From a bacterium (GTDB taxonomy: Bacteria > Bacillota > Bacilli > Lactobacillales > Streptococcaceae): a stretch of 64,000 bases of DNA. The position numbers and the translations under genes were made by a program. Shown here piece by piece: positions 55,725 to 64,000 of this stretch; the stretch's first letter is position 1, and every line of letters starts with the position of its first letter. The DNA is taken from the NCBI GenBank assembly GCA_905221125.1, contig CAJNBY010000004.1, positions 62,001-126,000 of the forward strand, read 5' to 3'. The notes beneath the pieces are model-generated. The model ran no database searches. It saw only the letters and a program-made list of their open reading frames with translations, and was not told the DNA's origin.

Positions 55725-56993
55725 CTAGTTTTGATAGACGATTTGTCCCTTACAGATGGTATATTTAACCTGCCCTTTTAAGGTTTCACCGATGAATGGT
55801 GAATTAGCTGCTTTCGAAGCAAAATGGGAGTCCACAAGGCGGTCAGCCTTAGCATCAAAAATAGTAATATCCGCTGGACCATTCTCAGCCAAGTAACCTG
55901 CTTCAAAGTTGTAAAGCTTGGCTGGGTTGTAGGTCATTTTTTCTAGCAATTCCATCAAGCTCAACTCCCCAGCTTCCACTAAGTAGGTCAAGCCGAGTGA
56001 AAGAGAGGTTTCCAAACCTGTCATGCCAGATGGTGCTTTGGTTATATCCTCAACATTTTTCTCATCCGCATGGTGAGGCGCGTGGTCAGTTGCGATAACT
56101 GTGATAACACCTGACTTGAGACCTTCGATAACGGCACGACGGTCTGATTCCAAACGAAGCGGCGGATTCATCTTGGCATTGCTACCTTGTGTCAAAAGGA
56201 GAGCTTCCGTCTTAGAGAAATGCTGTGGCGCTACTTCTGCTGTGACTTGCGCTCCCAATCCTTGAGCAAACTCGACTACATTAACACTTTCTTCCTTAGA
56301 CAAATGCTGGATGTGAACATGGGCCTTGGTCGCATAGGCAATCATGACGTCACGCGCCATCATAGCGTACTCAGCCACCCCAGTCGCACCGCAGATATGG
56401 AAATGTTCTTTAGCGATATTTTCATTAAATCCAAGAATCCCATTCAAACCTGGATCTTCCTCATGGAGACTGATAAAGGTATTGAGTTTTTTAGCTTCTT
56501 CCATGGCTTCCTTGACCACTTTACTGCTTTCAAGCGGAATACCGTCATCTGAGAAACCAACGGCACCTGCTTCTAAAAGCTCCTTAAAGTTAGTCAAGTC
56601 TTGGCCATTAAAACTCTTAGTAATGGTCGCAACTGTCTTGACATTGATTTTTTCCTTGGCAGCTGACTGGAGAACTTCTTGCAAGGTCTCCACGTCCGAA
56701 ATAGTTGGACTAGTATTAGCCATCATGACAACCGTTGTAAAACCACCTGCAGCGGCTGCTAGGGCCCCCGTATGGATATCCTCCTTGTGGGTCTGACCAG
56801 GTTCACGGAAATGAACATGGATATCGACCAAGCCAGGAGCAACGACTAGACCAGTAGCATCAATCATTTCTGCTCCTTCTTCCTTGATTTCCGGAGCAAT
56901 TTTGACAATTTTCCCCTCTTGGACTAAGACATCACACACTTGGTCTAAACCAGACTTGGGATCCATTACACGACCATTTTTGATTAGTAGCAT
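55725..56993 (-). CDS. pyrC: Dihydroorotase
   Basis: The 422-residue enzyme closes carbamoyl-aspartate to dihydroorotate in pyrimidine synthesis. Metal-binding residues are visible: [10 protein letters not shown] (His59, His61), and ATDHAPHH near residue 305 with the catalytic Asp. The class I length and the residue GFSDDGIPL fit the gram-positive enzyme. It starts 12 bases after mutX with AAGGAGAAAG upstream and is the third gene of the ung-mutX-pyrC unit. No PyrR-type attenuator is visible upstream, so pyrimidine control is not evident here. Confidence 0.93.
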   Translation of the reverse strand: MLLIKNGRVMDPKSGLDQVCDVLVQEGKIVKIAPEIKEEGAEMIDATGLVVAPGLVDIHVHFREPGQTHKEDIHTGALAAAAGGFTTVVMMANTSPTISDVETLQEVLQSAAKEKINVKTVATITKSFNGQDLTNFKELLEAGAVGFSDDGIPLESSKVVKEAMEEAKKLNTFISLHEEDPGLNGILGFNENIAKEHFHICGATGVAEYAMMARDVMIAYATKAHVHIQHLSKEESVNVVEFAQGLGAQVTAEVAPQHFSKTEALLLTQGSNAKMNPPLRLESDRRAVIEGLKSGVITVIATDHAPHHADEKNVEDITKAPSGMTGLETSLSLGLTYLVEAGELSLMELLEKMTYNPAKLYNFEAGYLAENGPADITIFDAKADRLVDSHFASKAANSPFIGETLKGQVKYTICKGQIVYQN

Positions 56994-57005
56994 CTACTTT
57001 CTCCT

Positions 57006-57470
57006 TTATTCATAGAAATCAACTTGGGTATCCAACAATTTATCCCCATCATAAACAAACTTGGCTGAAAAGAAGGGTTTGTCCTCTAAAAGCCACTCAA
57101 CAAAGGTGTGATCACCTTCCCAAGTTGGCTTGCTCAAAACCTCATCATAGGGAACCCATTCTAGCGTCCCCTCATTGCAGTCAATCAAGTCCCCCTCAAA
57201 CTCCGTTACTTTAAAAACATAGGTATACCAGTCTAAATCTGGCGTGAATTCTGGAAAAGTGATTACGCCTTTTAGAACTGGCTTAGCTTTAAGCCCTGTT
57301 TCTTCGAGGATTTCACGCGCAGCACACTCCTGAGGTGTCTCTCCTCGCTCTAGCTTACCACCCACGCCAATCCATTTCCCTTGATGGACATCATTGGGTT
57401 TCTTATTGCGGTGGAGCATAAGCAGTTCTTTCCCGTTATCAATGTAGCAAATCGTCGCTAACTGAGGCAT
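57006..57470 (-). CDS. mutX: Nudix hydrolase MutX (8-oxo-dGTPase type)
   Basis: The 154-residue protein has a full Nudix box: Gly-Gly-Lys-Leu at 37-40, Glu44 region, and REILEETG at 52-59. It should hydrolyse oxidised nucleotides such as 8-oxo-dGTP and prevent A:T to C:G transversions. The name comes from the known pneumococcal ung-mutX gene pair. It starts 9 bases after ung and lies 12 bases before pyrC. Confidence 0.9.
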   Translation of the reverse strand: MPQLATICYIDNGKELLMLHRNKKPNDVHQGKWIGVGGKLERGETPQECAAREILEETGLKAKPVLKGVITFPEFTPDLDWYTYVFKVTEFEGDLIDCNEGTLEWVPYDEVLSKPTWEGDHTFVEWLLEDKPFFSAKFVYDGDKLLDTQVDFYE

Positions 57471-57479
57471 ATTTTCTCC

Positions 57480-58133
57480 TTATCTAAGCCAATCGATTGG
57501 CTCTTGTCCTGTCTCTTTTAAGAATGCATTGGCCTTGGAAAAAGGCTTGGAACCCCAAAATCCTCTATAAACTGACAAAGGACTGGGATGGGCTGATTCG
57601 ATAATCAAGTGATGAGGATTGGTAACTAAGGCCTTCTTCTTACGTGCATAAGCTCCCCAGAGTACAAAAACGACTGGTCTATCTAGATGATTGACCACCT
57701 GAATCACAGCATCTGTAAAAGGCTCCCATATCTGACCAGCATGACCATTGGCCTGTCCAGCAGGAACCGTCAAACAAGCATTAAGAAGCAAGACTCCTTG
57801 CTCAGCCCAAGCTGTCAAATCATGGGATTTCTTACCCCCGATGTCATCTGACAATTCTTTCAAGATATTTTGCAAGGATGGCGGAGCTGGGATAGAGTCA
57901 GGAACAGAAAAACTCAAGCCCTGCGCCTGACCTGGTCCGTGATAGGGGTCTTGCCCTAAAATCACCACCTTAACTTCTTCAAGCGGTGTAGTCAAGAGAG
58001 CCTGAAAAACCTTTTCCTTAGGTGGATAAACAGTTCCCTGAGCATAGACCTGGTTCATAAACTGATTGATTTTACCGAAATAACCTTCAGGTAATTGCTC
58101 CTTAATCAAAGCATGCCAAGATGAGTGTTCCAT
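57480..58133 (-). CDS. ung: Uracil-DNA glycosylase
   Basis: The 217-residue enzyme removes uracil from DNA. The catalytic Asp62 is in [17 protein letters not shown], and His182 is in [13 protein letters not shown] chose the ATG at 58133: GGAG lies six bases upstream, and the alternative TTG two codons earlier is less likely. It heads the ung-mutX-pyrC unit. The promoter TATAAT (58166-58161 on the minus strand) lies directly past the terminator of the upstream HAD gene. Confidence 0.94.
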   Translation of the reverse strand: MEHSSWHALIKEQLPEGYFGKINQFMNQVYAQGTVYPPKEKVFQALLTTPLEEVKVVILGQDPYHGPGQAQGLSFSVPDSIPAPPSLQNILKELSDDIGGKKSHDLTAWAEQGVLLLNACLTVPAGQANGHAGQIWEPFTDAVIQVVNHLDRPVVFVLWGAYARKKKALVTNPHHLIIESAHPSPLSVYRGFWGSKPFSKANAFLKETGQEPIDWLR

Positions 58134-58169
58134 AGCCAACTCCTTCGTTTTTACTGCCTCTATTATAGC

Positions 58170-58196
58170 AAAAAGTGGCTATCTAAACCACTTTTT
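58170..58196 (-). terminator. Terminator of the HAD nucleotidase gene
   Basis: AAAAAGTGG (58170-58178) and CCACTTTTT (58188-58196) pair perfectly. The stem overlaps the last bases of the HAD gene stop at 58195. Confidence 0.8.
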
Positions 58197-58887
58197 ACAG
58201 TTTCTCTAAACAATCCAGCAAGCCTTGATAAGAATGGACTTCGTAAGTCGGCTGAGATTGTGTGTGATTTCCGAGATGATGAGGATTGTACCAAATCGTG
58301 TCAATTCCAGCATTGTTGCCACCTTGAATGTCGGCGGTTAGCGAATCTCCAATCATCAGAGTCTTTTCTTTACCAAATCCTGCAATCTGCTGACCAATTT
58401 TTTCATAAAAAAGTGCATCAGGCTTTTGGGTTTGCAGCTGTTCAGAGATAAAAACTTGATTGAAATAAGGTGTCAGACCCGATTGAGTCAAACGCCCTGT
58501 CTGAATGGCAGTAATGCCATTTGTCGCAGCATACAAGTCATAATCACGCTCGATGAGGCTGTCCAAGAGTTCATGAGCACCTAAAAAGGTTTGTCCCTGT
58601 TGGGCTAGGTAAAATTGGTAACGCTGAGCAAGAAAACTACCGTCTTTTTCCTGTCCAAAATGAGCAAATAAACGAGAAAAGCGCGTGTTAACCAGCTCTT
58701 GTTTACTGATTTTCTTTTGTTCCAAGTCCTTCCATAGAGCCTTGTTCATGGGAACGTAAAAGTCTTTATAAGCCTGAATATCCTCAACTCCTTCTTCCTT
58801 TAGAAGTTGGGTCAAAGCCACATCCTCAGCAGCATCAAAATCAAGAAGAGTGTGGTCAAGGTCGAAGAGTAGAAATTTGTAGGACAA
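58195..58887 (-). CDS. YjjG-family HAD hydrolase (noncanonical pyrimidine nucleotidase)
   Basis: The 230-residue HAD protein has motif I FDLDHTLLDFD (Asp9, Asp11), an Asn-Gly motif II in AATNGITAIQ, a KPDALFYEKIG motif III and motif IV MIGDSLTADIQGG. The motif II wording is typical of the YjjG group, which dephosphorylates modified pyrimidine nucleotides and keeps them out of DNA. It sits next to ung and mutX, which also clean the nucleotide pool or DNA, so a shared theme is likely. The start is preceded by AAGGAAACTC. Confidence 0.85.
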   Translation of the reverse strand: MSYKFLLFDLDHTLLDFDAAEDVALTQLLKEEGVEDIQAYKDFYVPMNKALWKDLEQKKISKQELVNTRFSRLFAHFGQEKDGSFLAQRYQFYLAQQGQTFLGAHELLDSLIERDYDLYAATNGITAIQTGRLTQSGLTPYFNQVFISEQLQTQKPDALFYEKIGQQIAGFGKEKTLMIGDSLTADIQGGNNAGIDTIWYNPHHLGNHTQSQPTYEVHSYQGLLDCLEKL

Positions 58888-58924
58888 TTTGAGAGTTTCC
58901 TTTCTAGGTACTTAATAGATTAGT

Positions 58925-59122
58925 TTATTTCTTCTTTTTCTTAGTTTTATTCATCAACATACCAACTACAACTGGAGTAACTACACTTCCAACTTGTCCA
59001 ACAACTTTAAGTATCTTTTTTGCTTCATCTATTTTTTTGTTTCTACACGATTCGCACTTATTGTGCTTATAACTTAATGGTAAATCCCTAGTACATGTCT
59101 TGCATTTTTTTATTTCTTTCAT
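58925..59122 (-). CDS. Small zinc-ribbon protein of the accessory pair, 65 aa
   Basis: The protein has KCKTC near the N-terminus and KCESC about 17 residues later, so it should bind one zinc. A hydrophobic helix (VVGQVGSVVTPVVVGMLM, about 40-57) and a Lys-rich tail follow, so it may be membrane-anchored. Its start overlaps the stop of the 333-aa gene by four bases (59119-59122). The pair is AT-rich and appears inserted between conserved genes. I do not recognise it. Confidence 0.7.
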   Translation of the reverse strand: MKEIKKCKTCTRDLPLSYKHNKCESCRNKKIDEAKKILKVVGQVGSVVTPVVVGMLMNKTKKKKK

Positions 59123-60120
59123 TCTAGCACCTCTGTCTCAATAGCATCTGGTTTATTTGGCAATTTCATTATAGAAGTTTCAATTTTTGGCAATTCTTTT
59201 GTCCAGTAATTTGTAGGCGAAGGATCAAGTAAATCAAGTCTCTCTACTAATTCCTGAGAACTGAGATAAGTTTCGTTAATAAATTTCCCAAAGTAATCCA
59301 AACTTTTTTGAGCAGCTTTTTTCTCGCCCAACTCATTATAAGCTATTGCTGCTGATAGTGAAACGATATTTACAGCTGCTAATCCATCTCTAATCTCATT
59401 CATCCGAGCTTCTATTTTATCTGGTTTATCACCTTTTAATAACTTACCCCAAGTAGAATCTGGTTGTTCTTTGATAAAATTTACATTTGATTTTTGACTA
59501 AGCATTAAGAGATTTCTACTATCTTCTGCATCTGAAATAACTTGCAGTAACATCATTGTTCTAATGTTTGGATCTGATATCTCTCTAGCTTGCAAGAGTT
59601 TCTGTTGACAACTATAGGCTATTGCAAGTCTATCTGACTCCTGTCCTTTTCTGACGTCCTCAATAGCATATTGTACATTTTGAATCTCCTCTGCAATCTG
59701 AGCCATTTGAATTTGTGACGAATAATCAGCTAAGGCTTTATTTAATTCTGGTGTCAATTTAACAGATTTCAATGGTACATTTCCAATGACTTTATTAGTA
59801 TTAGTATCTACTAATACCGCCAAGAGAGAGCCATCTTTCTTGGTCATTAATTTTAACACTCCTTGAGCAATTGCTTTCCGTTGTTCTGGAGAAAGAATTG
59901 CCTGAAAAACCTCTTCAGGTATACTAGATTGGACAACATTGATAAAGGCTGGAGCAGAATATAACATTTTTTCTACTTCAGATAAGATTTTATTTGCATT
60001 TTTGACTAATGGTTTAGCTATTTCTGGTAACTTATTAAAAAACGATGAGGGTTTTAGTTCATAACCATCAATATCAAGAATATCGAAGTCATCTTCTCCA
60101 AAAAATAAAACTTCATCCAT
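59119..60120 (-). CDS. Unidentified 333-aa helical protein of the accessory pair
   Basis: The protein has an acidic N-terminus (GEDDFDILDIDG), no signal peptide or clear membrane helix, and a long alpha-helical body with a central Gln/Glu-rich segment (about 130-165, coiled-coil-like). The C-terminal part has hydrophobic helices around NIVSLSAAIAYNELG. No enzyme motif is visible. It is transcribed from an extended -10 (TGGTATAAT, 60165-60157) about 37 bases upstream. It overlaps the zinc-ribbon gene by ATGA. The base composition looks lower in GC than the neighbours, which suggests transfer. Possible roles include defence or stress, but nothing shows this. Confidence 0.7.
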   Translation of the reverse strand: MDEVLFFGEDDFDILDIDGYELKPSSFFNKLPEIAKPLVKNANKILSEVEKMLYSAPAFINVVQSSIPEEVFQAILSPEQRKAIAQGVLKLMTKKDGSLLAVLVDTNTNKVIGNVPLKSVKLTPELNKALADYSSQIQMAQIAEEIQNVQYAIEDVRKGQESDRLAIAYSCQQKLLQAREISDPNIRTMMLLQVISDAEDSRNLLMLSQKSNVNFIKEQPDSTWGKLLKGDKPDKIEARMNEIRDGLAAVNIVSLSAAIAYNELGEKKAAQKSLDYFGKFINETYLSSQELVERLDLLDPSPTNYWTKELPKIETSIMKLPNKPDAIETEVLE

Positions 60121-60288
60121 AAATTACTACCTCATTATGTTTAAATTATTAGAAATATTATACCATATTAAACAAAATTATGATTTTGATTTTCTTTAAT
60201 ATTATTTATCCAATCATTTTTACTGGAATCTAACATAGAGTAATACTATCCTATACAATTGACAACCCAAATCTTTCAGAATAGAACA

Positions 60289-60497
60289 ATTCTAACTATC
60301 GAATAACTCAACTTCATAAATATCCCTGTAATTCTAGGACTAGAATTCCTATAAACTAAATGTTTTAGCACTCTTCTAAGCCATTGATTGCTTTAAATCT
60401 AAATTTTTGAAGGATTCTAAAGCTAGAATTGCTCTAAAACAAGAAAAACGAAGGTATTCGAAACCTAGAAGAACACATCCACACCTCAACTATGACA
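60289..60497. repeat. Degenerate 42-bp tandem array (about five units)
   Basis: Units begin at 60289, 60331, 60373, 60414 and 60456, with periods of 42, 42, 41 and 42 bases. Each begins with an (A/C)TTC(T/G)A core and most continue ...CTAGAATT. The best two (60331 and 60414) share ATTCTARRRCTAGAATT and a following CT-TAAAAC, and AATTCTAGGACTAGAATT (60330-60347) is a palindrome. The last unit runs into the end of the DinB-like gene. The rest of the gap 60121-60288 holds only the promoter of the accessory pair. Confidence 0.6.
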
Positions 60498-61001
60498 CTT
60501 ACAATTCTTCTGATGAGCTTTGAGTTTTTTCAGAGCCCAATCATAGTGGCTTGACGTGCTACTAACAAAGTAGGAACCTAGACTTGTCCTACCTGTCCAC
60601 TGATAGATACCTTTAGTAAAGAGTTCGTCATTGCTGAAGCCTTCTATCAACTCTAAAACCTCTCTATGTGATTGTTCTAGGAGTCTAGTCGCTTCTTCTA
60701 AGGTCGTTTTCTGGTGCTTCTTCCAAAAAGCGTCATTCATTTGTCCATAAGTTTTCCAATTATAAGGCTCAGGAAGAAAAGGTCTTTCAAGACCCTTTTG
60801 ATTAGAATGTACCCAAGTTAAAAGTAATTGCTGCCATTCATAAAGATGAATCAAGACATCCCGTAGATTCTTATCCCTTTTCCAGTGGGCCTCTTTTTTC
60901 CTTGGGTCTCTTGAAAAATCAAATGGAGTCTGTAGGTCATCTTCACTTAGTTGGGAGATGAAACGGTTGAGCTTCTCATAGTTTTCCTTAGAGGCCAGCA
61001 C
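60486..61001 (-). CDS. ClbS/DfsB-type DinB-like four-helix protein
   Basis: The 171-residue protein belongs to the ClbS/DfsB group (DUF1706) of the DinB-like fold. The body RDKNLRDVLIHLYEWQQLLL, PYNWKTYG and SSTSSHYDWALKKLK are typical. The group includes a colibactin self-protection hydrolase, but the role in streptococci is unknown. The only start codon in frame is a GTG at 61001 behind GAGGAG, only three bases away. Upstream the frame stays open and encodes family-like residues (QKTKEEL) with no ATG, so the original start may be lost or moved. It is followed by the 42-bp array. Confidence 0.75.
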   Translation of the reverse strand: MLASKENYEKLNRFISQLSEDDLQTPFDFSRDPRKKEAHWKRDKNLRDVLIHLYEWQQLLLTWVHSNQKGLERPFLPEPYNWKTYGQMNDAFWKKHQKTTLEEATRLLEQSHREVLELIEGFSNDELFTKGIYQWTGRTSLGSYFVSSTSSHYDWALKKLKAHQKNCKCHS

Positions 61002-61088
61002 TAGCTCCTCTTTTGTTTTTTGTCTAGGAACAGGAGTACTCCCTTCACATTACTAGTTATTATTAGAAATTTTTTATCCTTTAAATCT

Positions 61089-61583
61089 CTACAACTTATC
61101 CTTTAATTTCTCAACAAAGAGATAGGCTGCTGGACAGGTCAAGGTATTCTTAATCGTTAGATGATTGATTTGATGGATCTTTTTGCGGTCTGTATGGGGA
61201 AATTCACGACAGGCTTTTGGACGAACGTCATAAATGGAACAGAGGTTATCTCCTCCTAAAAACGGACAGGGCATGGATTTGAAAACCTTGTCTCCATCTT
61301 CATCCACCTGCAGAAACTCCGCTTCAAAAGCGGGTAATTTCATCTTAAAGTACTTAGCAATACGGGTAATATCTGCTTCCTTGAAGTCAGGCCCCAAAGT
61401 CTTACAACAGTTAGCACAGGCGGTGCAATCAATCTCCTCAAAGACTTCTTGGTGAATCTGCTGGGCTATCTTGTCTAAGTTTTTAGGAGGTTTTTTCTTT
61501 AGATTAGCTAACACTTTACGATGCTCCTTCTGCTTTTGCAAGGCTAGCTGGTGGTAATACTCAATATCAATTTCTTTAGACAT
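61089..61583 (-). CDS. YkgJ-family cysteine cluster protein
   Basis: The 164-residue protein has the family cysteine set: CTACANCC (about 56-63), CPFLGGDNLC and the downstream CREFPH, which together should bind an Fe-S cluster or zinc. It is a cytoplasmic protein of unknown function that is widespread in firmicutes. The start has GAGAGAAACC upstream. It lies between the ClbS-like gene and ptsI, with a long leader on either side, and seems to be transcribed alone. Confidence 0.8.
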   Translation of the reverse strand: MSKEIDIEYYHQLALQKQKEHRKVLANLKKKPPKNLDKIAQQIHQEVFEEIDCTACANCCKTLGPDFKEADITRIAKYFKMKLPAFEAEFLQVDEDGDKVFKSMPCPFLGGDNLCSIYDVRPKACREFPHTDRKKIHQINHLTIKNTLTCPAAYLFVEKLKDKL

Positions 61584-61680
61584 GGTTTCTCTCTTATTCT
61601 ATTTACTTCCCCCTATTATACCATGCCTCTGGAGCATTTAAAAGTGTACTTCATAATACTATACTTTTCCAAAATGCGTC

Positions 61681-61709
61681 AAAAAACCTTGCAACTAGGT
61701 TACAAGGTT
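61681..61709 (-). terminator. Terminator of ptsHI
   Basis: On the minus strand AACCTTGTAAC pairs with GTTGCAAGGTT across three bases and is followed by TTTTTTGA. It lies eight bases after the ptsI stop. Confidence 0.85.
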
Positions 61710-61716
61710 GATTACA

Positions 61717-63450
61717 TTAATCGAAGTTAACGTATTCTTTTTGAAGTTCAAGAACTTCTTCCATTGTTGAACACTCTGTAAGGGCACGGTTAGCGTACTC
61801 TTCCATCTTAGCAGTATCCAATTTCTTCATCAAGCTACGTGTACGAAGTACAGATGTTGCTGACATAGAGAATTCATCCAAGCCCATTCCGACAAGAAGT
61901 GGAACAGCTTTTTGGTCACCAGCCATCTCACCACACATACCAGCCCATTTACCTTCAGCGTGAGCTGCCTTGATAACGTTGTTGATCAAGCGAAGGATTG
62001 ATGGGTTATATGGTTGGTAAAGGTATGAAACTTGTTCGTTCATACGGTCTGCCGCCATTGAGTATTGGATCAAGTCGTTTGTACCAATTGACATGAAGTC
62101 TACTTCTTTTGCAAATTGGTCTGCAAGCATAGCTGCTGCAGGAATTTCAATCATGATACCAACTTGGATATCATCCGCAACTGCAACACCTTCAGCAAGA
62201 AGGTTTGCTTTTTCTTCTTCATAAACTGCTTTAGCTGCACGAAATTCTTTCAAGAGGGCAACCATTGGGAACATGATACGCAATTGACCATGAACAGAAG
62301 CACGAAGAAGGGCACGGATTTGTGTACGGAACATTGCATCTCCAGTTTCAGAAATAGAGATACGAAGGGCACGGAATCCAAGGAATGGGTTCATTTCGTG
62401 TGGCATATCGAAGTAAGGAAGTTCTTTATCTCCACCGATATCCATTGTACGAACAACTACTGGTTTACCATTCATTCCCTCAAGAACAGCCTTGTATGCT
62501 TCATACTGCTCATCTTCAGTTGGGAAGTCTTGAGAATCCATGTACAAGAATTCTGTACGGTAAAGTCCAACAGCTTCTGCACCGTTGTTGTTAACACCTT
62601 CGACGTCTTTTGGAGTACCGATGTTAGCAGCCAACTCGAAGTGTTTACCGTCAGCAGTCACTGTTTGAGCATCTTTCAAAAGTGCCCATTCAGCTTTTTG
62701 TTTAGCATAAGCTTCACCAGCTGCTTTAAATTCTGCCGCTTGTTCATCTGTTGGGTTGATAATCACTTCACCAGTAATTCCGTTAACGGCAAGGATATCA
62801 CCGTCTTTCACTACTTCAGTGATGTTATTTGTTCCCAATACAGCTGCAATTTCAAGTGTACGTGCCATGATAGCTGAGTGGCTTGTACGTCCACCGATGT
62901 TAGTTACAAAAGCTTTTACAAAGTTTTTGTCCAATTGAGCTGTATCAGATGGTGTCAAGTCATGCGCAATCACGATTACTTCTTCATTGATTGAAGCTGG
63001 GTTTGGCAATTTCTTACCAAGAAGGTTTGCCAATACACGTTTTGTCACGTCGCGGATATCCGCTGCACGTTCTTGCATGTATGGGTTATCTTCCATGCCT
63101 TCAAAGATAGTGATGAACATGTCAGTCACTTCTTTAAGACCTGCTTCTGCATTGACTTTCTTAGCACGGATTGTTTCTTTAATCTGACCAATTAATTCTG
63201 GGTCAGCAAGAACCATCAAATGAGCGTCAAAAACTTGAGCCGCTTCTTCACCAAGCGTACCTACAGCTTTCTCACGGATAAGAGAAAGCTCGTTTTGAGA
63301 AGCTTCAAGAGCTACATCCAAACGAGCCTCTTCTGCGTTTGTATCTTCGACTGAAATAGTCTCGAATGACAAATCCGGTTGAACGAGTAGATATGCTTTT
63401 GCAACTGCAACACCGTCAGATGCCGCGATTCCTTTAAGCATTTCTGTCAT
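61717..63450 (-). CDS. ptsI: PTS enzyme I
   Basis: The 577-residue enzyme takes the phosphate from phosphoenolpyruvate and passes it to HPr, feeding all PTS sugar uptake. The active His191 is in [13 protein letters not shown]. The C-terminal PEP-binding barrel has the conserved RTEFLYM, and [10 protein letters not shown]. The length is normal. It begins five bases after ptsH and is coupled to it. A strong terminator follows. Confidence 0.95.
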   Translation of the reverse strand: MTEMLKGIAASDGVAVAKAYLLVQPDLSFETISVEDTNAEEARLDVALEASQNELSLIREKAVGTLGEEAAQVFDAHLMVLADPELIGQIKETIRAKKVNAEAGLKEVTDMFITIFEGMEDNPYMQERAADIRDVTKRVLANLLGKKLPNPASINEEVIVIAHDLTPSDTAQLDKNFVKAFVTNIGGRTSHSAIMARTLEIAAVLGTNNITEVVKDGDILAVNGITGEVIINPTDEQAAEFKAAGEAYAKQKAEWALLKDAQTVTADGKHFELAANIGTPKDVEGVNNNGAEAVGLYRTEFLYMDSQDFPTEDEQYEAYKAVLEGMNGKPVVVRTMDIGGDKELPYFDMPHEMNPFLGFRALRISISETGDAMFRTQIRALLRASVHGQLRIMFPMVALLKEFRAAKAVYEEEKANLLAEGVAVADDIQVGIMIEIPAAAMLADQFAKEVDFMSIGTNDLIQYSMAADRMNEQVSYLYQPYNPSILRLINNVIKAAHAEGKWAGMCGEMAGDQKAVPLLVGMGLDEFSMSATSVLRTRSLMKKLDTAKMEEYANRALTECSTMEEVLELQKEYVNFD

Positions 63451-63455
63451 TTTCC

Positions 63456-63719
63456 TTATGCCAATCCTTCTTTTTCCATTGTTTCTGAGATTGCAGCGAT
63501 AGCGTCATCTGCATCTGCACCTTCAGCTGAGATAGTTACGTCAGCACCTTGGCCAACACCAAGACTCATAACACCCATGATTGATTTAAGGTTAACTGAT
63601 TTACCTTTGTACTCAAGAGTGATATCTGAAGCAAATTTGCTAGCAGTTTGTACCAACAATGTTGCTGGACGTGCGTGAATACCTGTTTCTGCCACTACGT
63701 GGAAATCTTTAGAAGCCAT
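63456..63719 (-). CDS. ptsH: HPr phosphocarrier protein
   Basis: The 87-residue protein carries phosphate from enzyme I to the sugar-specific IIA proteins at His15 (TGIHARPAT). Ser46 in [12 protein letters not shown] is the site of HPr kinase and makes HPr-Ser-P the corepressor of CcpA, which links it to cre sites such as that upstream of the GH13 gene at 2860. The gene precedes ptsI and has AAGGAGAG upstream. Confidence 0.96.
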   Translation of the reverse strand: MASKDFHVVAETGIHARPATLLVQTASKFASDITLEYKGKSVNLKSIMGVMSLGVGQGADVTISAEGADADDAIAAISETMEKEGLA

Positions 63720-63781
63720 AGTTTGACTCTCCTTTTGTTCTTTCTTTTTTGAGTTATATGTGATAACCCTTACAATTTGCT

Positions 63782-63810
63782 ATTATACCATCTTCTAGGA
63801 TTTTTTTCAA
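63782..63810 (-). promoter_or_regulatory. Sigma-A promoter of ptsHI
   Basis: On the minus strand TTGAAA (63810-63805) and TATAAT (63787-63782) have a 17-base spacer. The leader is about 55 bases. Confidence 0.75.
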
Positions 63811-63941
63811 GCATTTTATGGGATTTATTCGATTTCCTTTCAGATAACTTGCTGAAAATCTTCTATTCTAGATAACAAAACACAGGATATAGTTTTTCAA
63901 AAAACAACTTATAGGATAATTATCATCATTTCACAAAACAA

Positions 63942-63999
63942 ACACTACATATTGTGTTTTGTTTAGTTATGTACAAAAACAGACCACTATATTTAGTTT
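63942..63999 (+). promoter_or_regulatory. Tandem NrdR boxes for an operon beyond the right edge
   Basis: ACACTACATATTGTGT (63942-63957) matches the NrdR box pattern ACAC-W-ATAT-W-GTGT closely. A second, weaker copy, CCACTATATTTAGTTT, starts at 63984, exactly 42 bases (four helical turns) downstream. Tandem boxes on one face of the helix are typical of ribonucleotide reductase operons. In pneumococcus nrdH lies divergent from ptsH, which fits. Confidence 0.7.
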
Positions 64000-64000
64000 T

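Noticed and set aside
60412..60440. On the minus strand this reads GTTTTAGAGCAATTCTAGC, like the start of a type II CRISPR repeat or its tracr partner
   Set aside because: There is no second exact copy with spacers and no cas genes in the window. The period of the surrounding sequence is 42 bases, too short for a 36-bp repeat plus spacer. The likeness is limited to about ten bases.
62116..62877. A 253-codon open frame antisense to ptsI
   Set aside because: It is Cys-, Phe- and Ser-rich, as expected for the antisense of a strongly codon-biased gene, and has no ribosome site. ptsI is certain on the other strand.
1..64000. tRNA, rRNA or prophage genes
   Set aside because: The intergenic regions were read for cloverleaf-like arms and conserved rRNA stretches, and the proteins for phage structural or lysis genes. 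None was seen, though a short RNA gene could be missed by eye.

Overview
The window is chromosomal DNA from a mitis-group Streptococcus: S. pneumoniae or a very close relative (S. pseudopneumoniae or S. mitis). The evidence is two BOX repeats, the IgA1 protease gene with a second M26-type zinc metalloprotease in tandem, rexB-rexA, a pyruvate dehydrogenase operon whose lipoyl domain sits on the E3 subunit, and a XerS/dif(SL) chromosome-dimer resolution locus. The species is not fixed by what I can see. No rRNA, tRNA, CRISPR array, prophage or intact insertion sequence was found.

Layout. Positions 1-6.6 kb hold a partial membrane gene, an ADP-ribosylglycohydrolase, a lipid kinase, a nucleotidyltransferase-like gene, a neopullulanase-type GH13 enzyme with a candidate cre site, a small conserved gene coupled to an alpha/beta hydrolase, and an AbrB-type/Doc toxin-antitoxin pair. 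Positions 6.7-8.6 kb (minus) hold a three-gene operon: a 43-aa protein, a YcgR-like permease and a YcgQ-like partner. Positions 8.7-15.6 kb, bounded by two inverted BOX elements, hold tex-sprT, a PspC-domain gene and a BceAB-type peptide-resistance transporter preceded by a 36-aa ORF and an inverted-repeat operator. Positions 15.6-21.5 kb hold a VIT-family transporter, a two-component system, an ABC exporter, a Cof-type phosphatase and a CPBP protease. Positions 21.6-29.8 kb hold rexB-rexA and a Cys-motif gene. Positions 30-41.5 kb hold the two very large surface metalloproteases. Positions 41.8-46.4 kb hold a ParE/RelB-type module, rbgA-rnhB-clc and a small membrane protein.

The replication terminus is probably at about 46.8 kb. 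A 31-bp dif(SL)-like site lies 52 bp upstream of xerS. Most genes to its left are on the plus strand. Every gene from 48.0 to 63.7 kb is on the minus strand: lplA, lpdA-pdhC-pdhB-pdhA, a MATE exporter, ung-mutX-pyrC, a HAD nucleotidase, an unidentified two-gene accessory unit, a DinB/ClbS-like gene, a YkgJ-type gene and ptsH-ptsI. The right edge shows tandem NrdR-box-like sequences for an operon that starts beyond the window.

The least explained structures are a roughly 276-bp inverted-repeat-bounded element full of AAATGTAC motifs just left of dif, a degenerate 42-bp tandem array beside the unidentified accessory pair at 58.9-60.5 kb, and a set of hairpins inside the pdh operon. All positions, motifs and inverted repeats were read by eye. 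Functional names rest on recalled family motifs, without database searches.
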